This document shows positions 17,595-26,789 of a stretch of 64,000 nucleotides of DNA, in pieces; positions within the stretch are counted from its first letter, which is position 1; the number at the start of each line of letters is the position of its first letter. Where the stretch lies: the NCBI RefSeq assembly GCF_018138715.1, contig NZ_JAGSHX010000006.1, positions 2,356,001 through 2,420,000 on the forward strand. The letters run 5' to 3'. The notes beneath the pieces were generated by a model. It was not told where the DNA came from. It saw nothing but the letters and a program-made list of their open reading frames with translations, and searched no databases. Source of the DNA: Streptomyces asiaticus. Lineage in GTDB: Bacteria > Actinomycetota > Actinomycetes > Streptomycetales > Streptomycetaceae. Made by a program: the position numbers and the translations under genes.

Positions 17595-19766
17595 TCACCC
17601 GCGCAGATCCACCAGCACCGGCGGCCCGCCCTCGCCCCTTACGGAGGTCACCGACAGCACCGCATGCCCCGGGGGAACCGCATGGGCCAGCTCCGAGGCG
17701 GACCAGCGCTCGCGCTCCACCGTCCGTACGGTCACCGACTGGGTGGTCACCGCCTTGCCGGTGGCGACCTTACGGATGAAGTGCAGCACCTTGGTGAGCG
17801 GTTCCTCGGCGATGATCTGCCGGTCGGTGACGTCCCGGGTCTCGACCCACTCCGTCCCCCACACCTCCGCGAACCGCGCCCCGTCCCAGGTCGTCACGCC
17901 CGCACAGGCCATCCGGCAGCCGACCGCGCCCAGCAGCGCGCTGCGCAGCGACTCGGGGACGTCGTCGAGGGTGCGGAGGGTGAGCACGGCGCCCGCGTGC
18001 GCGGAGCGGAGCCGCTGGATACCGCGCAGGGCCTCGGGGGTGATGGTGTGCGAGGCGTCGTCGAGGACCAGGCAGGCGAACAGCGAACGGTCGGCGCGGC
18101 CCACGGCGCACTCGGTGAACTGCGCCAGGACCAGCCGCGCGAGCATCCGCGACGCCTCCGCGTGGCCCCGCTCGGGCAGGTCGATACGGACCCGGAGGGG
18201 GTGTTCGAGTGCGCGGAGGGAGAACGGGCGGCGGTCGCCTGTGGTGTCGAAGAAGTCGGCGAACGCGGGCCGGTCCAGCAGCGCGATCCGGTCCGCGAGC
18301 AGCGCGCCGACGTCCCCGGGCGCGCCCGACTGCCGGACCCGCGCCTCCAGCTCGCGGGCCTGCGCCCGCTCCCCGGCCTCGTCCAGCGCCTCGCGCAGCG
18401 CGTTGACGGCCGCCTTGGAACCGTCCAGCAGCTCCCGCAGATCGGGGACGGACGGGAAGCGGCCGTGGGCGGCGCGGTAGGGGCCGAGCAGCTGGGCCAG
18501 CGCGGTGGCGGCGCGCCGGCTGTCCCCGCCCGGGAGCGAGGCCGCCATGTCGCCGATCAGTGCCTCGGCGAGGATGCCCGCGGCCTCGTCGGGGTCGGTG
18601 GTGCCGCCGTAGAGGTCGAGGTCGTAGCCGGAGTCGGGCCGGCCGATCTTCACGACCACGTCGAACGCCTCATCCGCCCCGAGCCCGGCCCCCGCCGCCC
18701 CGACCGCCACGACGGCGACCTGCCCGGCGAGCGCCTGGAGACACAGCGACTCCACGACGGGCCGCACCACCCGCCCCGTCTTCCCCGAACCGGGCGGCCC
18801 GACGGCCAGCAGCGAGGTGCCGAGCACCTCGGGGTCGAGGGCGAGCCCGACGCCGCGGTGCTGGTAAGGATTGCGGGAATCCTCGGCCGCGGTGCCGAGC
18901 CGGACCTGTTGGGCGAGAAGATCATGCCGCGCCGTCCGTACGGGCAGATCCCGCGCCCCGGACGGATGGCCGTAGGAGGCGGCGCCGTGGCGCAGAACGG
19001 TGTCGGTGAACGAGGCGAGCGAATTGCTCCCCGCTCGCACGGACTGCCAGGCGCGCTCGATCCGGGCGTGGTCGACGTCACTCATCGCCCCCGCCCGCGC
19101 GTCCGCCGCCAGCCGATCAGCCGCACTGTGCGCCCCCGCGGCCCGCAATTGCGGCCACTCCACCGGATCCCCCTCCGGCCGCCCCGCGGCAGCCGCCTCA
19201 GGCGCGGGCTCATCCCAGGCCCGCCGGAAGAGGGGCGCGACGTAGCGGCGCCAGACTTCGGGCCAGTGGCCTACGCGGCTGAAGATGGTAGCGATGATCA
19301 GGAACCACAGGGTTTCATAGCCGTTGGCGATCCACTTGAGCATGTCCTTGTCGCCGTCGCGGTTGAACCAGTCCTCCGCATTGAGCAGCCGGAGCGGCCA
19401 CAGCCAGTACGGGCCCAGGTATCCCTTCGTGATCAGCGACCACAACAGCCAAGTGCACAGGATCGCGATCAACGCCCCGCTGAGCAGCCGCCGCCCTGGA
19501 ATCCGATCCGGCTCCTCCGGCGCCTTCGGCTTGTGCTCGTACGTCCACACCCCCGGCGCCGCCTCGGACCGCGGAGCGCGCAGCCAGGCGACGAAGGACG
19601 GGCGGGCCGCGGGTGCGGGGACCGGAGGCGCGCCGGGGGCCGCCAGGGGCGCGGTCGGTGGCATCGGCGGCGGGCCCGCGGGAAAGGAAGGCGGGGATTG
19701 CGGGGGCGGGGGTGGGGGCGGGTTGTGGCGTGTGCTGCGTGGGTCGAACGTGCCCTCGGTGTCCAT
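17595..19766 (-). CDS. Membrane-anchored P-loop ATPase (TraG/HerA-like), function unknown
   Basis: A 723-residue protein I do not recognise beyond its fold. A Pro-rich N-terminus (about 60 residues) is followed by two predicted membrane segments (LLSGALIAILCTWLLWSLI; TLWFLIIATIF). Then comes an ATPase domain with Walker A GPPGSGKTGRVV and Walker B-like ACLVLDDASH. The layout resembles the FtsK/HerA/type IV coupling superfamily. An upstream ATG at 19814 is in frame, but the ATG at 19766 is preferred because AAGGGG lies just before it and the other has no site. It is divergent from gabT with a 249-bp gap and has no evident partner. A role in DNA or protein movement at the membrane would be inference only. 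Confidence 0.8.
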   Translation of the reverse strand: MDTEGTFDPRSTRHNPPPPPPPQSPPSFPAGPPPMPPTAPLAAPGAPPVPAPAARPSFVAWLRAPRSEAAPGVWTYEHKPKAPEEPDRIPGRRLLSGALIAILCTWLLWSLITKGYLGPYWLWPLRLLNAEDWFNRDGDKDMLKWIANGYETLWFLIIATIFSRVGHWPEVWRRYVAPLFRRAWDEPAPEAAAAGRPEGDPVEWPQLRAAGAHSAADRLAADARAGAMSDVDHARIERAWQSVRAGSNSLASFTDTVLRHGAASYGHPSGARDLPVRTARHDLLAQQVRLGTAAEDSRNPYQHRGVGLALDPEVLGTSLLAVGPPGSGKTGRVVRPVVESLCLQALAGQVAVVAVGAAGAGLGADEAFDVVVKIGRPDSGYDLDLYGGTTDPDEAAGILAEALIGDMAASLPGGDSRRAATALAQLLGPYRAAHGRFPSVPDLRELLDGSKAAVNALREALDEAGERAQARELEARVRQSGAPGDVGALLADRIALLDRPAFADFFDTTGDRRPFSLRALEHPLRVRIDLPERGHAEASRMLARLVLAQFTECAVGRADRSLFACLVLDDASHTITPEALRGIQRLRSAHAGAVLTLRTLDDVPESLRSALLGAVGCRMACAGVTTWDGARFAEVWGTEWVETRDVTDRQIIAEEPLTKVLHFIRKVATGKAVTTQSVTVRTVERERWSASELAHAVPPGHAVLSVTSVRGEGGPPVLVDLRG

Positions 19767-20015
19767 GTGCTGCCCCTTGCCCCCTGACCGGCTGTTCCTC
19801 GGCTTTCGCGCCATCGCTCAATCTAGTGTTCCCGCGCGGGGAGTTCAGCGACCCGGGCGGGCCATCTCACTCTCGGGAGCCGTAAGGCCGTCGTCGGGCT
19901 ATGGCCGCCGCGGACAAGGAAACACGCGCAGTGCTCCCGAACGGAACATGCCTCATCCCTCGCCACGCCCATAGCCTGCGACTAAAACCCCCTGTTCTTT
20001 CCCCTGGAGCCCGTC

Positions 20016-21365
20016 ATGACCGAACTGTCCGGAGGCCCGGCCCTCCCCCAGGAGCGCCGCGTCGTCACCGCCATTCCCGGCCCGAAGTCGCAGGAGCTGC
20101 TCGCTCGTAAGAACGCGGCGGTCGCCGGTGGGGTGGGGAGTGTGCTGCCGGTCTTCACCGTGCGCGCGGGCGGCGGTGTGATCGAGGACGTGGACGGCAA
20201 CTCGCTGATCGACTTCGGTTCCGGTATCGCCGTGACCTCCGTCGGCTCCTCCGCGGAGGCCGTCGTGCGCCGGGCGTCCGCGCAGCTGGCGGACTTCACG
20301 CACACCTGTTTCATGGTCACGCCGTACGAGGGCTATGTGGAGGTCTGCGAGGAGCTGGCCCGGCTCACGCCCGGCGACCACGCCAAGAAGTCGGCGCTGT
20401 TCAACTCGGGCGCCGAGGCGGTGGAGAACGCGGTGAAGATCGCCCGTTCGCACACCAAGCGCCAGGCGGTCGTCGTCTTCGACCACGGCTACCACGGCCG
20501 GACCAACCTCACCATGGCGCTCACCGCCAAGAACATGCCGTACAAGCACGGCTTCGGCCCCTTCGCGCCGGAGGTCTACCGCGTTCCGCTCGCCTACCCC
20601 TACCGCTGGCTGACCGGCCCGGAGAACTGCGCCGAGGAGGCCGCGGCCCAGGCCATCGACATGATCAGCAAGCAGATCGGGGCCGAGAACGTGGCCGCGA
20701 TCATCATCGAGCCGATCCTCGGCGAGGGCGGCTTCATCGAGCCCGCCAAGGGCTTCCTGCCCAGGATCGCGGAGTTCGCCAAGTCCAACGGCATCGTCTT
20801 CGTCGCGGACGAGATCCAGTCCGGCTTCTGCCGCACCGGCCAGTGGTTCGCCTGTGAGGACGAGGGCATCGTCCCGGACCTGATCACCACCGCCAAGGGC
20901 ATCGCGGGCGGACTGCCGCTGGCCGCCGTCACCGGTCGCGCGGAGATCATGGACGCGGCGCACTCCGGCGGTCTCGGCGGCACCTACGGCGGAAACCCGG
21001 TGGCGTGCGCTGCGGCGCTCGGCGCGATCGAGACGATGCGCGAGCTGGACCTCAACGCCAGGGCCAAGCGCATCGAGGAGGTCATGAAGGGCCGCCTCGC
21101 CGCGATGCGGGAGAAGTACGACATCATCGGCGACCTCCGCGGCCGCGGCGCCATGATCGCCATCGAGCTCGTGAAGTCCGGCACCAAGGACCCCAACCCC
21201 GAGGCCACGGCCGCCGTCGCCAAGGCCTGCCACTCGGCCGGGCTGCTCGTGCTGACCTGCGGAACCTACGGCAATGTGCTGCGTTTCCTGCCGCCGCTGG
21301 TGATCGGCGAGGACCTGCTGAACGAGGGTCTCGACATTCTCGAGAGCGCCTTCGCCGAGCTGTGA
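20016..21365 (+). CDS. gabT: 4-aminobutyrate aminotransferase
   Basis: PLP-dependent transfer of the amino group of GABA to 2-oxoglutarate, giving succinate semialdehyde and glutamate. At 449 residues it has normal length. The phosphate-binding NSGAEAVENAVKIAR (130-144), the cofactor Asp265 in VADEIQSGF and the Schiff-base Lys294 in TTAKGIAGGLP are all present. The ATG at 20016 follows GGAG at seven bases. It stands alone in its transcription unit but connects functionally with the putrescine importer and the gamma-aminobutyraldehyde dehydrogenases nearby, whose product is GABA. Confidence 0.95.
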   Translation: MTELSGGPALPQERRVVTAIPGPKSQELLARKNAAVAGGVGSVLPVFTVRAGGGVIEDVDGNSLIDFGSGIAVTSVGSSAEAVVRRASAQLADFTHTCFMVTPYEGYVEVCEELARLTPGDHAKKSALFNSGAEAVENAVKIARSHTKRQAVVVFDHGYHGRTNLTMALTAKNMPYKHGFGPFAPEVYRVPLAYPYRWLTGPENCAEEAAAQAIDMISKQIGAENVAAIIIEPILGEGGFIEPAKGFLPRIAEFAKSNGIVFVADEIQSGFCRTGQWFACEDEGIVPDLITTAKGIAGGLPLAAVTGRAEIMDAAHSGGLGGTYGGNPVACAAALGAIETMRELDLNARAKRIEEVMKGRLAAMREKYDIIGDLRGRGAMIAIELVKSGTKDPNPEATAAVAKACHSAGLLVLTCGTYGNVLRFLPPLVIGEDLLNEGLDILESAFAEL

Positions 21366-21467
21366 CTGTGAGTGGCCGATGGGTGGCGTGAAGAAGATGT
21401 GCGGGGCCGATGACAGGTGGGTGATCGGTCTGTCGGGCGGGGCTTCGCTGCCGTACGGTCATTGCAG

Positions 21468-22394
21468 ATGAGAGAAACACCCCGCTCGCAGGGGACTGCG
21501 GGCGATGCCGAGCCGGTGCTTCCCCAGCCCCGACCCGGCTGTGCCCTCGCGCACACCACTGGAGCCTCCGGCTCCGGATCTCCTCACCGATCGGACGGCC
21601 GCCCGCCCCAAACCCCCCGGGGCGCGCGGCACACCGATCGCCACGGCGGCCCCGGAACCACCCCCCCTGTTCCGGGGCCGCCGACTGTTCACTCCCCTTC
21701 CGCGCCACGGGCGCCACTGCCCGCGGTCCTCGCGCCCCTCGCACTGATCGCGCTGCTCGCGCTGTGCACCTGGCAGATCGCCGCCCACGGCCCCCTGCGC
21801 GCTGACGACGAACGGCTCGGCCGCGCGATCGCCGGCTCGGCGCTCCCCTCCCCCGTCGCCGAGTTCCTCGCCGACCTCGGCAATACGGCGGTGGCGGTCC
21901 CCGTCCTCGCCGTCGCCCTCGGCTGGGCGGCGTGGTGCGCCCGGCGCGCGGCAGCGCCGCGCTGGTGGCTGACGCCGCTGGCCGCCGCGGTGGCGATGGC
22001 GGCGGTTCCGGCGCTGGTGGTTCCGTTCAAGGCGCTGATCGACCGCCCCGGCCCGCCCGGGCCGCTGGCGGGGGAGACCGGATTCTTCCCCTCCGGCCAT
22101 GCCGCGACGGCCGCCGTCGCCTACGGCGCGGCGGCGCTGCTGCTCCAGCCCCTGCTGCACCCGCGGCTCCGGCGGCCCCTCCTGGTGGCGGTCGCCGTGC
22201 TGAACCTCGCCGTGGCCGCCGGGCTGGTCCAGCGCGGCTACCACTGGCCGCTGGACACCGTCGCGAGCTGGTGTCTGTCCGGTCTACTGCTGTGGACGGT
22301 GTTCAGGGTCAGCCGGTTGAGCCACAACGGTCAGTCCACCCCCGGCCCCCACACGCCCCGGCCGCCCCGGGCCGCGCCGAGCGACCCGGGGTGA
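21468..22394 (+). CDS. PAP2-family phosphatase, integral membrane
   Basis: A 308-residue lipid- or polyprenyl-phosphate phosphatase. After an N-terminal Pro/Gly-rich stretch of about 80 residues come six hydrophobic segments. The three phosphatase motifs are KALIDRPGP, FPSGHAATAA and RGYHWPLDT, with the expected Arg, Ser-Gly-His and His/Asp residues. The ATG at 21468 is the best guess; an in-frame GTG at 21417 would add 17 residues, and neither has a strong ribosome-binding site. The substrate (undecaprenyl pyrophosphate or phosphatidate) cannot be told. It converges on the oxidase gene, 21 bp away. Confidence 0.88.
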   Translation: MRETPRSQGTAGDAEPVLPQPRPGCALAHTTGASGSGSPHRSDGRPPQTPRGARHTDRHGGPGTTPPVPGPPTVHSPSAPRAPLPAVLAPLALIALLALCTWQIAAHGPLRADDERLGRAIAGSALPSPVAEFLADLGNTAVAVPVLAVALGWAAWCARRAAAPRWWLTPLAAAVAMAAVPALVVPFKALIDRPGPPGPLAGETGFFPSGHAATAAVAYGAAALLLQPLLHPRLRRPLLVAVAVLNLAVAAGLVQRGYHWPLDTVASWCLSGLLLWTVFRVSRLSHNGQSTPGPHTPRPPRAAPSDPG

Positions 22395-22415
22395 CCTCGG
22401 CGCGGGGCTCCGCCC

Positions 22416-23864
22416 TCAGCTGTCGAACCCCAGCCCCACCTTGTCCATGGCCTTCAGCCACAGATTGCGGCGCCCGCCGTTCGCGTCGGCCCGGGTCATG
22501 GACCACTGGGTGATGCCGATCCCCGCCCAGCGCACCGGCTCCGGCGGGAAGGGCAGGGGCTTGCTGCGGACCATCTCCAGGCGGGTGCGCTCGGTGCGCT
22601 CACCGGCGAGCAGATCGAGCATCACCTCGGCGCCGAACCGGGTCGCCCCGACGCCCAGGCCCGTATAGCCGAGCGCGTAGGCCACCCTGCCCCCGTGCGC
22701 GCTGCCGAAGAACGCGGAGAAGCGCGAGCAGGTGTCGATGGCGCCGCCCCAGGCGTGGCTGAAGCGCACGCCCGCCAGCTGCGGGAAGCAGCGGAAGAAG
22801 TGCTCGGCGAGGGTGCGGTAGGTGGCGGGGTGGTGGTCGTACTCGGCGCGCACCCGACCGCCGTAGCGGTAGATGATGTCGTAGCCGCCCCACAGGATGC
22901 GCTGGTCGGCGGTGAGCCGGAAGTAGTGGAAGTGGTTGGCGGTGTCGCTGAGTCCCTGCCTGCCTCGCCAGCCGATCGCGTCGAGCTGCTCCTGGTTGAG
23001 CGGCTCGGTCATCAGCGCGTGGTCGTAGACGGGGGTGATGTACGGGCGGACGCGGCGCACCAGCGCGGGGAAGGCGTTGGTGGCGAGCGCCACCTGGCGG
23101 GCGCGCACCCGGCCGAAGGGGGTGCGGACGGCCATCGCCGCCCCCGCGCTCGCCAGCCGTGCGGCCGGGGTGTGTTCGTAGATCCGTACGCCCAGCTCGG
23201 CGCAGGCCCGCGCCAGGCCCCAGGCGAGCTTCGCGGGGTGCAGCATGGCCACGCCGCGGCGGTCCCACAGCCCGGCGAGGAAGGTGGGCGAGTCGACCTG
23301 GGCGCGCACCGCGTCGCGGTCGAGGAACTCCTGTTCCCCGACGCCGAGGCCGGCCGCCAGCTGGGCGGCCTCGCGCAACTCGGCCACCTGGTACGGCTCG
23401 GTGGCCACATCGATCTCGCCGGTGCGCTCGAAGTCGCAGTCGATGCCGTAGCGCTCCACGGCGGACTCGATGGCGGCGAGGTTGCGGTGGCCGAGCCGCT
23501 CGAGTTCGGCCAGCTCATCGGGCCAGCGGGCGGCGCCGTTGCCGAGGCCGTGGGTGAGGGAGGCGGCGCAGAAGCCGCCGTTGCGGCCCGATGCGGCCCA
23601 GCCGATCTCCTGGCCCTCGACCAGGACCACCTCACGGTCGGGGTCGCGCTCCTTGGCGATCAGGGCGGTCCACAGTCCGCTGTAGCCGCCGCCGACGACG
23701 AGCAGATCACACTTCTCCTCCCCGACGAGGGCGGGGCGGGGGCCGGGCCGGCCGGGGTCGTCCAGCCAGTACGGCCGGTACGCGGCCCCGGCCAGGGCCT
23801 TCCAAGCGGACGGGGTGGGGGCACCCTCGCCCCCGGACGAGCGGGTCATGGCGTCCGTGGCCAT
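22416..23864 (-). CDS. FAD-dependent oxidoreductase, PuuB-like (gamma-glutamylputrescine oxidase type)
   Basis: A 482-residue DAO-family flavoprotein. The FAD Rossmann motif LLVVGGGYSGLWTAL is at residues 54-68, followed by ASGRNGGFCA, a combination typical of the PuuB/OrdL branch that oxidises gamma-glutamylputrescine or related amines and releases H2O2. It is the last gene of the aldehyde dehydrogenase-potDABC operon and starts five nucleotides after potC. Hence oxidation of an imported polyamine, or of its glutamyl derivative, is the likely job. No gamma-glutamylpolyamine synthetase lies in the window. The ATG at 23864 has AGGAG eight bases upstream. Confidence 0.87.
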   Translation of the reverse strand: MATDAMTRSSGGEGAPTPSAWKALAGAAYRPYWLDDPGRPGPRPALVGEEKCDLLVVGGGYSGLWTALIAKERDPDREVVLVEGQEIGWAASGRNGGFCAASLTHGLGNGAARWPDELAELERLGHRNLAAIESAVERYGIDCDFERTGEIDVATEPYQVAELREAAQLAAGLGVGEQEFLDRDAVRAQVDSPTFLAGLWDRRGVAMLHPAKLAWGLARACAELGVRIYEHTPAARLASAGAAMAVRTPFGRVRARQVALATNAFPALVRRVRPYITPVYDHALMTEPLNQEQLDAIGWRGRQGLSDTANHFHYFRLTADQRILWGGYDIIYRYGGRVRAEYDHHPATYRTLAEHFFRCFPQLAGVRFSHAWGGAIDTCSRFSAFFGSAHGGRVAYALGYTGLGVGATRFGAEVMLDLLAGERTERTRLEMVRSKPLPFPPEPVRWAGIGITQWSMTRADANGGRRNLWLKAMDKVGLGFDS

Positions 23865-23869
23865 GGTTC

Positions 23870-24667
23870 TCAGCTCCTCTTGCGGCGGGCGCCGGCCAGT
23901 TGGCCGACGAGAACGCACAACACCGCGACCGCGAACATCGCCGTTCCGATCACATTGATCTGCACGGGCGTGCCGCGCTGTGCGGATCCCCAGACGAACA
24001 TGGGGAAGGTCACGGTCGAACCGGCATTGAAGTTGGTGATGATGAAGTCGTCGAAGGAGAGCGCGAAGGACAGCAGCGCGCCCGCGGCGATACCGGGCGC
24101 CGCGATCGGCAGGGTGACGCGCAGGAAGGTCTGCGCCGGGGAGGCGTAGAGGTCCTGGGCGGCCTGTTCCAGCCGGGGGTCCATGGACATCACCCGCGCC
24201 TTGACGGCCGTCACCACGAAGCTCAGGCAGAACATGATGTGGGCGATGAGGATCGTCCAGAAGCCGAAGTCCACCCCCATGTTGAGGAAGAGGGTGGCCA
24301 GCGAGGCGGCCATCACGACCTCGGGCATCGCCATCGGCAGGAAGATCAGGCTGTTGACCGCGGGACGGGCCCGGAAGCGGTAGCGGGCCAGCGCGAAGGA
24401 GATCATCGTGCCGAGGACGGTCGCGCCGATCGTCGCCCATACCGCGATCTTCAGGCTGAGCGAGAGCGAGCCGCACAGGTCGGCGACGCCGCACGGATCG
24501 GTCCAGGCGTCGGTGGAGAACCGCTGCCATTCGTAGTTGAACCGGCCGTTGGGCTTGTTGAAGGAGAAGACCAGGACGACGACGTTGGGCAGGGTCAGAT
24601 ACGCGAGGGTGCCGAGCCCCGCGATGACCACCAGGTTCCGCCGTATCCAGCGCGTCAGGGCCGTCAC
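23870..24667 (-). CDS. potC: Polyamine ABC transporter permease (PotC-like)
   Basis: Second membrane subunit of the polyamine importer; 265 residues and six transmembrane segments. The EAA loop reads QAAQDLYASPAQTFLRVTLP, and the C-terminal SFALSFDDFIITNF is the family mark of PotC. The GTG start at 24667 overlaps the stop of potB by four bases (GTGA), indicating translational coupling. Gene order D-A-B-C differs from the E. coli A-B-C-D order but is a common actinomycete arrangement. Confidence 0.92.
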   Translation of the reverse strand: MTALTRWIRRNLVVIAGLGTLAYLTLPNVVVLVFSFNKPNGRFNYEWQRFSTDAWTDPCGVADLCGSLSLSLKIAVWATIGATVLGTMISFALARYRFRARPAVNSLIFLPMAMPEVVMAASLATLFLNMGVDFGFWTILIAHIMFCLSFVVTAVKARVMSMDPRLEQAAQDLYASPAQTFLRVTLPIAAPGIAAGALLSFALSFDDFIITNFNAGSTVTFPMFVWGSAQRGTPVQINVIGTAMFAVAVLCVLVGQLAGARRKRS

Positions 24668-25620
24668 ACCAGGTCCTCCGTCCCGGACTTGCGGATGTAG
24701 ACGGTGACCATCGTGAGGATGGCCGCCATGAGGATGAAGGACAGCGCTGCCGCCGTCGGATAGTCCAGCACCCGCAGGAACTGCGACTGGATGACATTGC
24801 CGATCATCTTCTGGTCGGTGGAGCCCAGCAGTTCGGCGTTGATGTAGTCGCCCGCGGCGGGGATGAAGGTGAGCAGCGTGCCCGCGACGACACCCGGCAT
24901 GGACAGCGGGAAGGTCACCCTCCGGAAGGTGGTGATGGGGCGGGCGTAGAGGTCCCCGGCGGCCTCGTGCAGCCGGGGGTCGATGCGCTCCAGGGAGGTG
25001 TAGAGCGGAAGGATCATGAAGGGCAGGAAGTTGTACGTCAGCCCGCAGACCACCGCGAGCGGGGTGGCCAGCACCCGTTGCCCCTCGGTGATCCCCAGAT
25101 AGCTGGTGACGTCCAGGAGGTGCAGCGAGTTGAGCGCGCCCACCACCGGGCCGCTGTCGGCCAGGATCGTCTTCCAGGCGAGGGTGCGGATCAGGAAGCT
25201 GGTGAAGAACGGCGCGATGACCAGGATCATCACCAGATTGCGCCAGCGGCCCGCCCGGAAGGCGATGAGGTACGCGAGCGGATAGCCGAGCAGCAGACAC
25301 AGCACGGTGGCGGTGGCGGCGTAGAGCACCGAGCGCAGGAAGTGCGGGTAGTACTCGGTGAGCGCGTCCCAGTAGGTCTGGAAGTGCCAGGTGACCTTGA
25401 AGCCCTCTTCGAGGGAGCCGGTCTGGACGGAGGTCGACGCCTGGTAGATCAGCGGCGCGGCGAAGAAGATCAGCAGCCAGAGGATGCCGGGGAGCAGCAG
25501 CCAGTAGGGCACCAGCCGCTTGCGCACGGCGGGTTTGATCAGGGGCGGCTTCTGTACGGGCCCGGCGTCCGGCGCGGGCCCGTCGTCCGGCGCGGCTTCG
25601 GGAGTGGCCGTAACGCTCAT
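24664..25620 (-). CDS. potB: Polyamine ABC transporter permease (PotB-like)
   Basis: First membrane subunit, 318 residues. A charged and Pro-rich cytoplasmic tail of about 38 residues precedes six membrane segments. The EAA loop is HEAAGDLYARPITTFRRVTFP, and IPAAGDYINAELLGS is characteristic of PotB. It overlaps potA upstream and potC downstream by four bases each, so the three are made in fixed ratio. Confidence 0.92.
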   Translation of the reverse strand: MSVTATPEAAPDDGPAPDAGPVQKPPLIKPAVRKRLVPYWLLLPGILWLLIFFAAPLIYQASTSVQTGSLEEGFKVTWHFQTYWDALTEYYPHFLRSVLYAATATVLCLLLGYPLAYLIAFRAGRWRNLVMILVIAPFFTSFLIRTLAWKTILADSGPVVGALNSLHLLDVTSYLGITEGQRVLATPLAVVCGLTYNFLPFMILPLYTSLERIDPRLHEAAGDLYARPITTFRRVTFPLSMPGVVAGTLLTFIPAAGDYINAELLGSTDQKMIGNVIQSQFLRVLDYPTAAALSFILMAAILTMVTVYIRKSGTEDLV

Positions 25621-26768
25621 GGGGCCTCCTCGTCCAGCTCCGTACCGGCGTCGATGTCCTGGGCCGCGTCGAGGCCGAAGGTGTGCGCGGGGTTCCAGTG
25701 CAGAACGACCTCGGCGCCGGGGACGAGCCGGGCGTCGCGCTCGATGTTCTGCTCGTAGACGGTGATCTCGGGGCAGTCCGGGGTGGTGATGAGGTACTGG
25801 GTGGAGACGCCGATGAAGCTGGAGTCGACGATCCGCCCGGTGATCCGGTTGCGCCCCTCGGGGACGGCCCCTGCGTCCTCGGCATGGGCCAGGGTGATCT
25901 TCTCGGGACGCACCCCCACCAGCAGTTTCCCACCCGTGCGGACGGGTGCGCTACATCGGTCGGCGGGCAGGGCGAGCTTCCCGCCGGCGGCGCTGAGGAC
26001 GAGGTCGCCGCCGCTCTTGTCGGTGATCTCGGCCTCGATGAGGTTGGAGGTGCCGAGGAAGTTGGCGACGAAGGTGGTGCCGGGGTTCTCGTAGAGGTCG
26101 GCGGGGGCGCCACGCTGCTCGACCCGGCCGCCGTTCATCACCGCGACCGTGTCGGCCATGGTCATGGCCTCCTCCTGGTCGTGGGTGACGTGGATGAAGG
26201 TGATGCCGACCTCGGTCTGGATGCGCTTGAGCTCAAGCTGCATCTGGCGGCGCAGCTTGAGGTCCAGCGCGCCCAGCGGCTCGTCGAGCAGCAGCACCCT
26301 GGGGTGGTTGATGAGCGCGCGGGCGACGGCGACGCGCTGCTGCTGCCCGCCGGAGAGCTGCTGCGGTTTGCGGCGGGCGAAGTCACCGAGCTGGACCAGC
26401 TCCAGCATCTCCCCGACCTGCTTCTTCACCGATTTGACGCCGCGCCGGCGCAGTCCGAAGGCGACGTTCTCGAAGACGTCGAGGTGCGGGAAGAGGGCGT
26501 AGCTCTGGAAGACCGTGTTGACGGGCCGCTTGTGGGGCGGCAGGACGGTGATGTCGTCACCGGCCAGCCGGACGGTCCCGGTGGTGGGGTCCTCCAGCCC
26601 CGCGATCATGCGCAGGGTGGTGGTCTTGCCGCAGCCGGAGGCGCCGAGCAGGGCGAAGAAGGAGCCGGCGGGTATGTGCAGATCGAGCGGGTGGACGGCG
26701 GTGAAGGACCCGTAGGTCTTGCTGATCCGGTCGAGCCGGACGTCGCCGCCGGAGGTGGGCTGGGTCAT
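25617..26768 (-). CDS. potA: Polyamine ABC transporter ATP-binding protein (PotA-like)
   Basis: Motor subunit of the importer; 383 residues. Walker A GASGCGKTT is at 42-50, the signature LSGGQQQRVAVARAL follows, and Walker B is VLLLDEPLGALD. The C-terminal third forms TOBE-type regulatory domains (LVGVRPEKITLAHAED). Closest in layout to PotA/PotG. The ATG at 26768 lies 21 nt after the potD stop, and its end overlaps potB by four bases. Confidence 0.94.
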   Translation of the reverse strand: MTQPTSGGDVRLDRISKTYGSFTAVHPLDLHIPAGSFFALLGASGCGKTTTLRMIAGLEDPTTGTVRLAGDDITVLPPHKRPVNTVFQSYALFPHLDVFENVAFGLRRRGVKSVKKQVGEMLELVQLGDFARRKPQQLSGGQQQRVAVARALINHPRVLLLDEPLGALDLKLRRQMQLELKRIQTEVGITFIHVTHDQEEAMTMADTVAVMNGGRVEQRGAPADLYENPGTTFVANFLGTSNLIEAEITDKSGGDLVLSAAGGKLALPADRCSAPVRTGGKLLVGVRPEKITLAHAEDAGAVPEGRNRITGRIVDSSFIGVSTQYLITTPDCPEITVYEQNIERDARLVPGAEVVLHWNPAHTFGLDAAQDIDAGTELDEEAP

Positions 26769-26789
26769 GGCGGTGCGCTTCCTCGCTTG

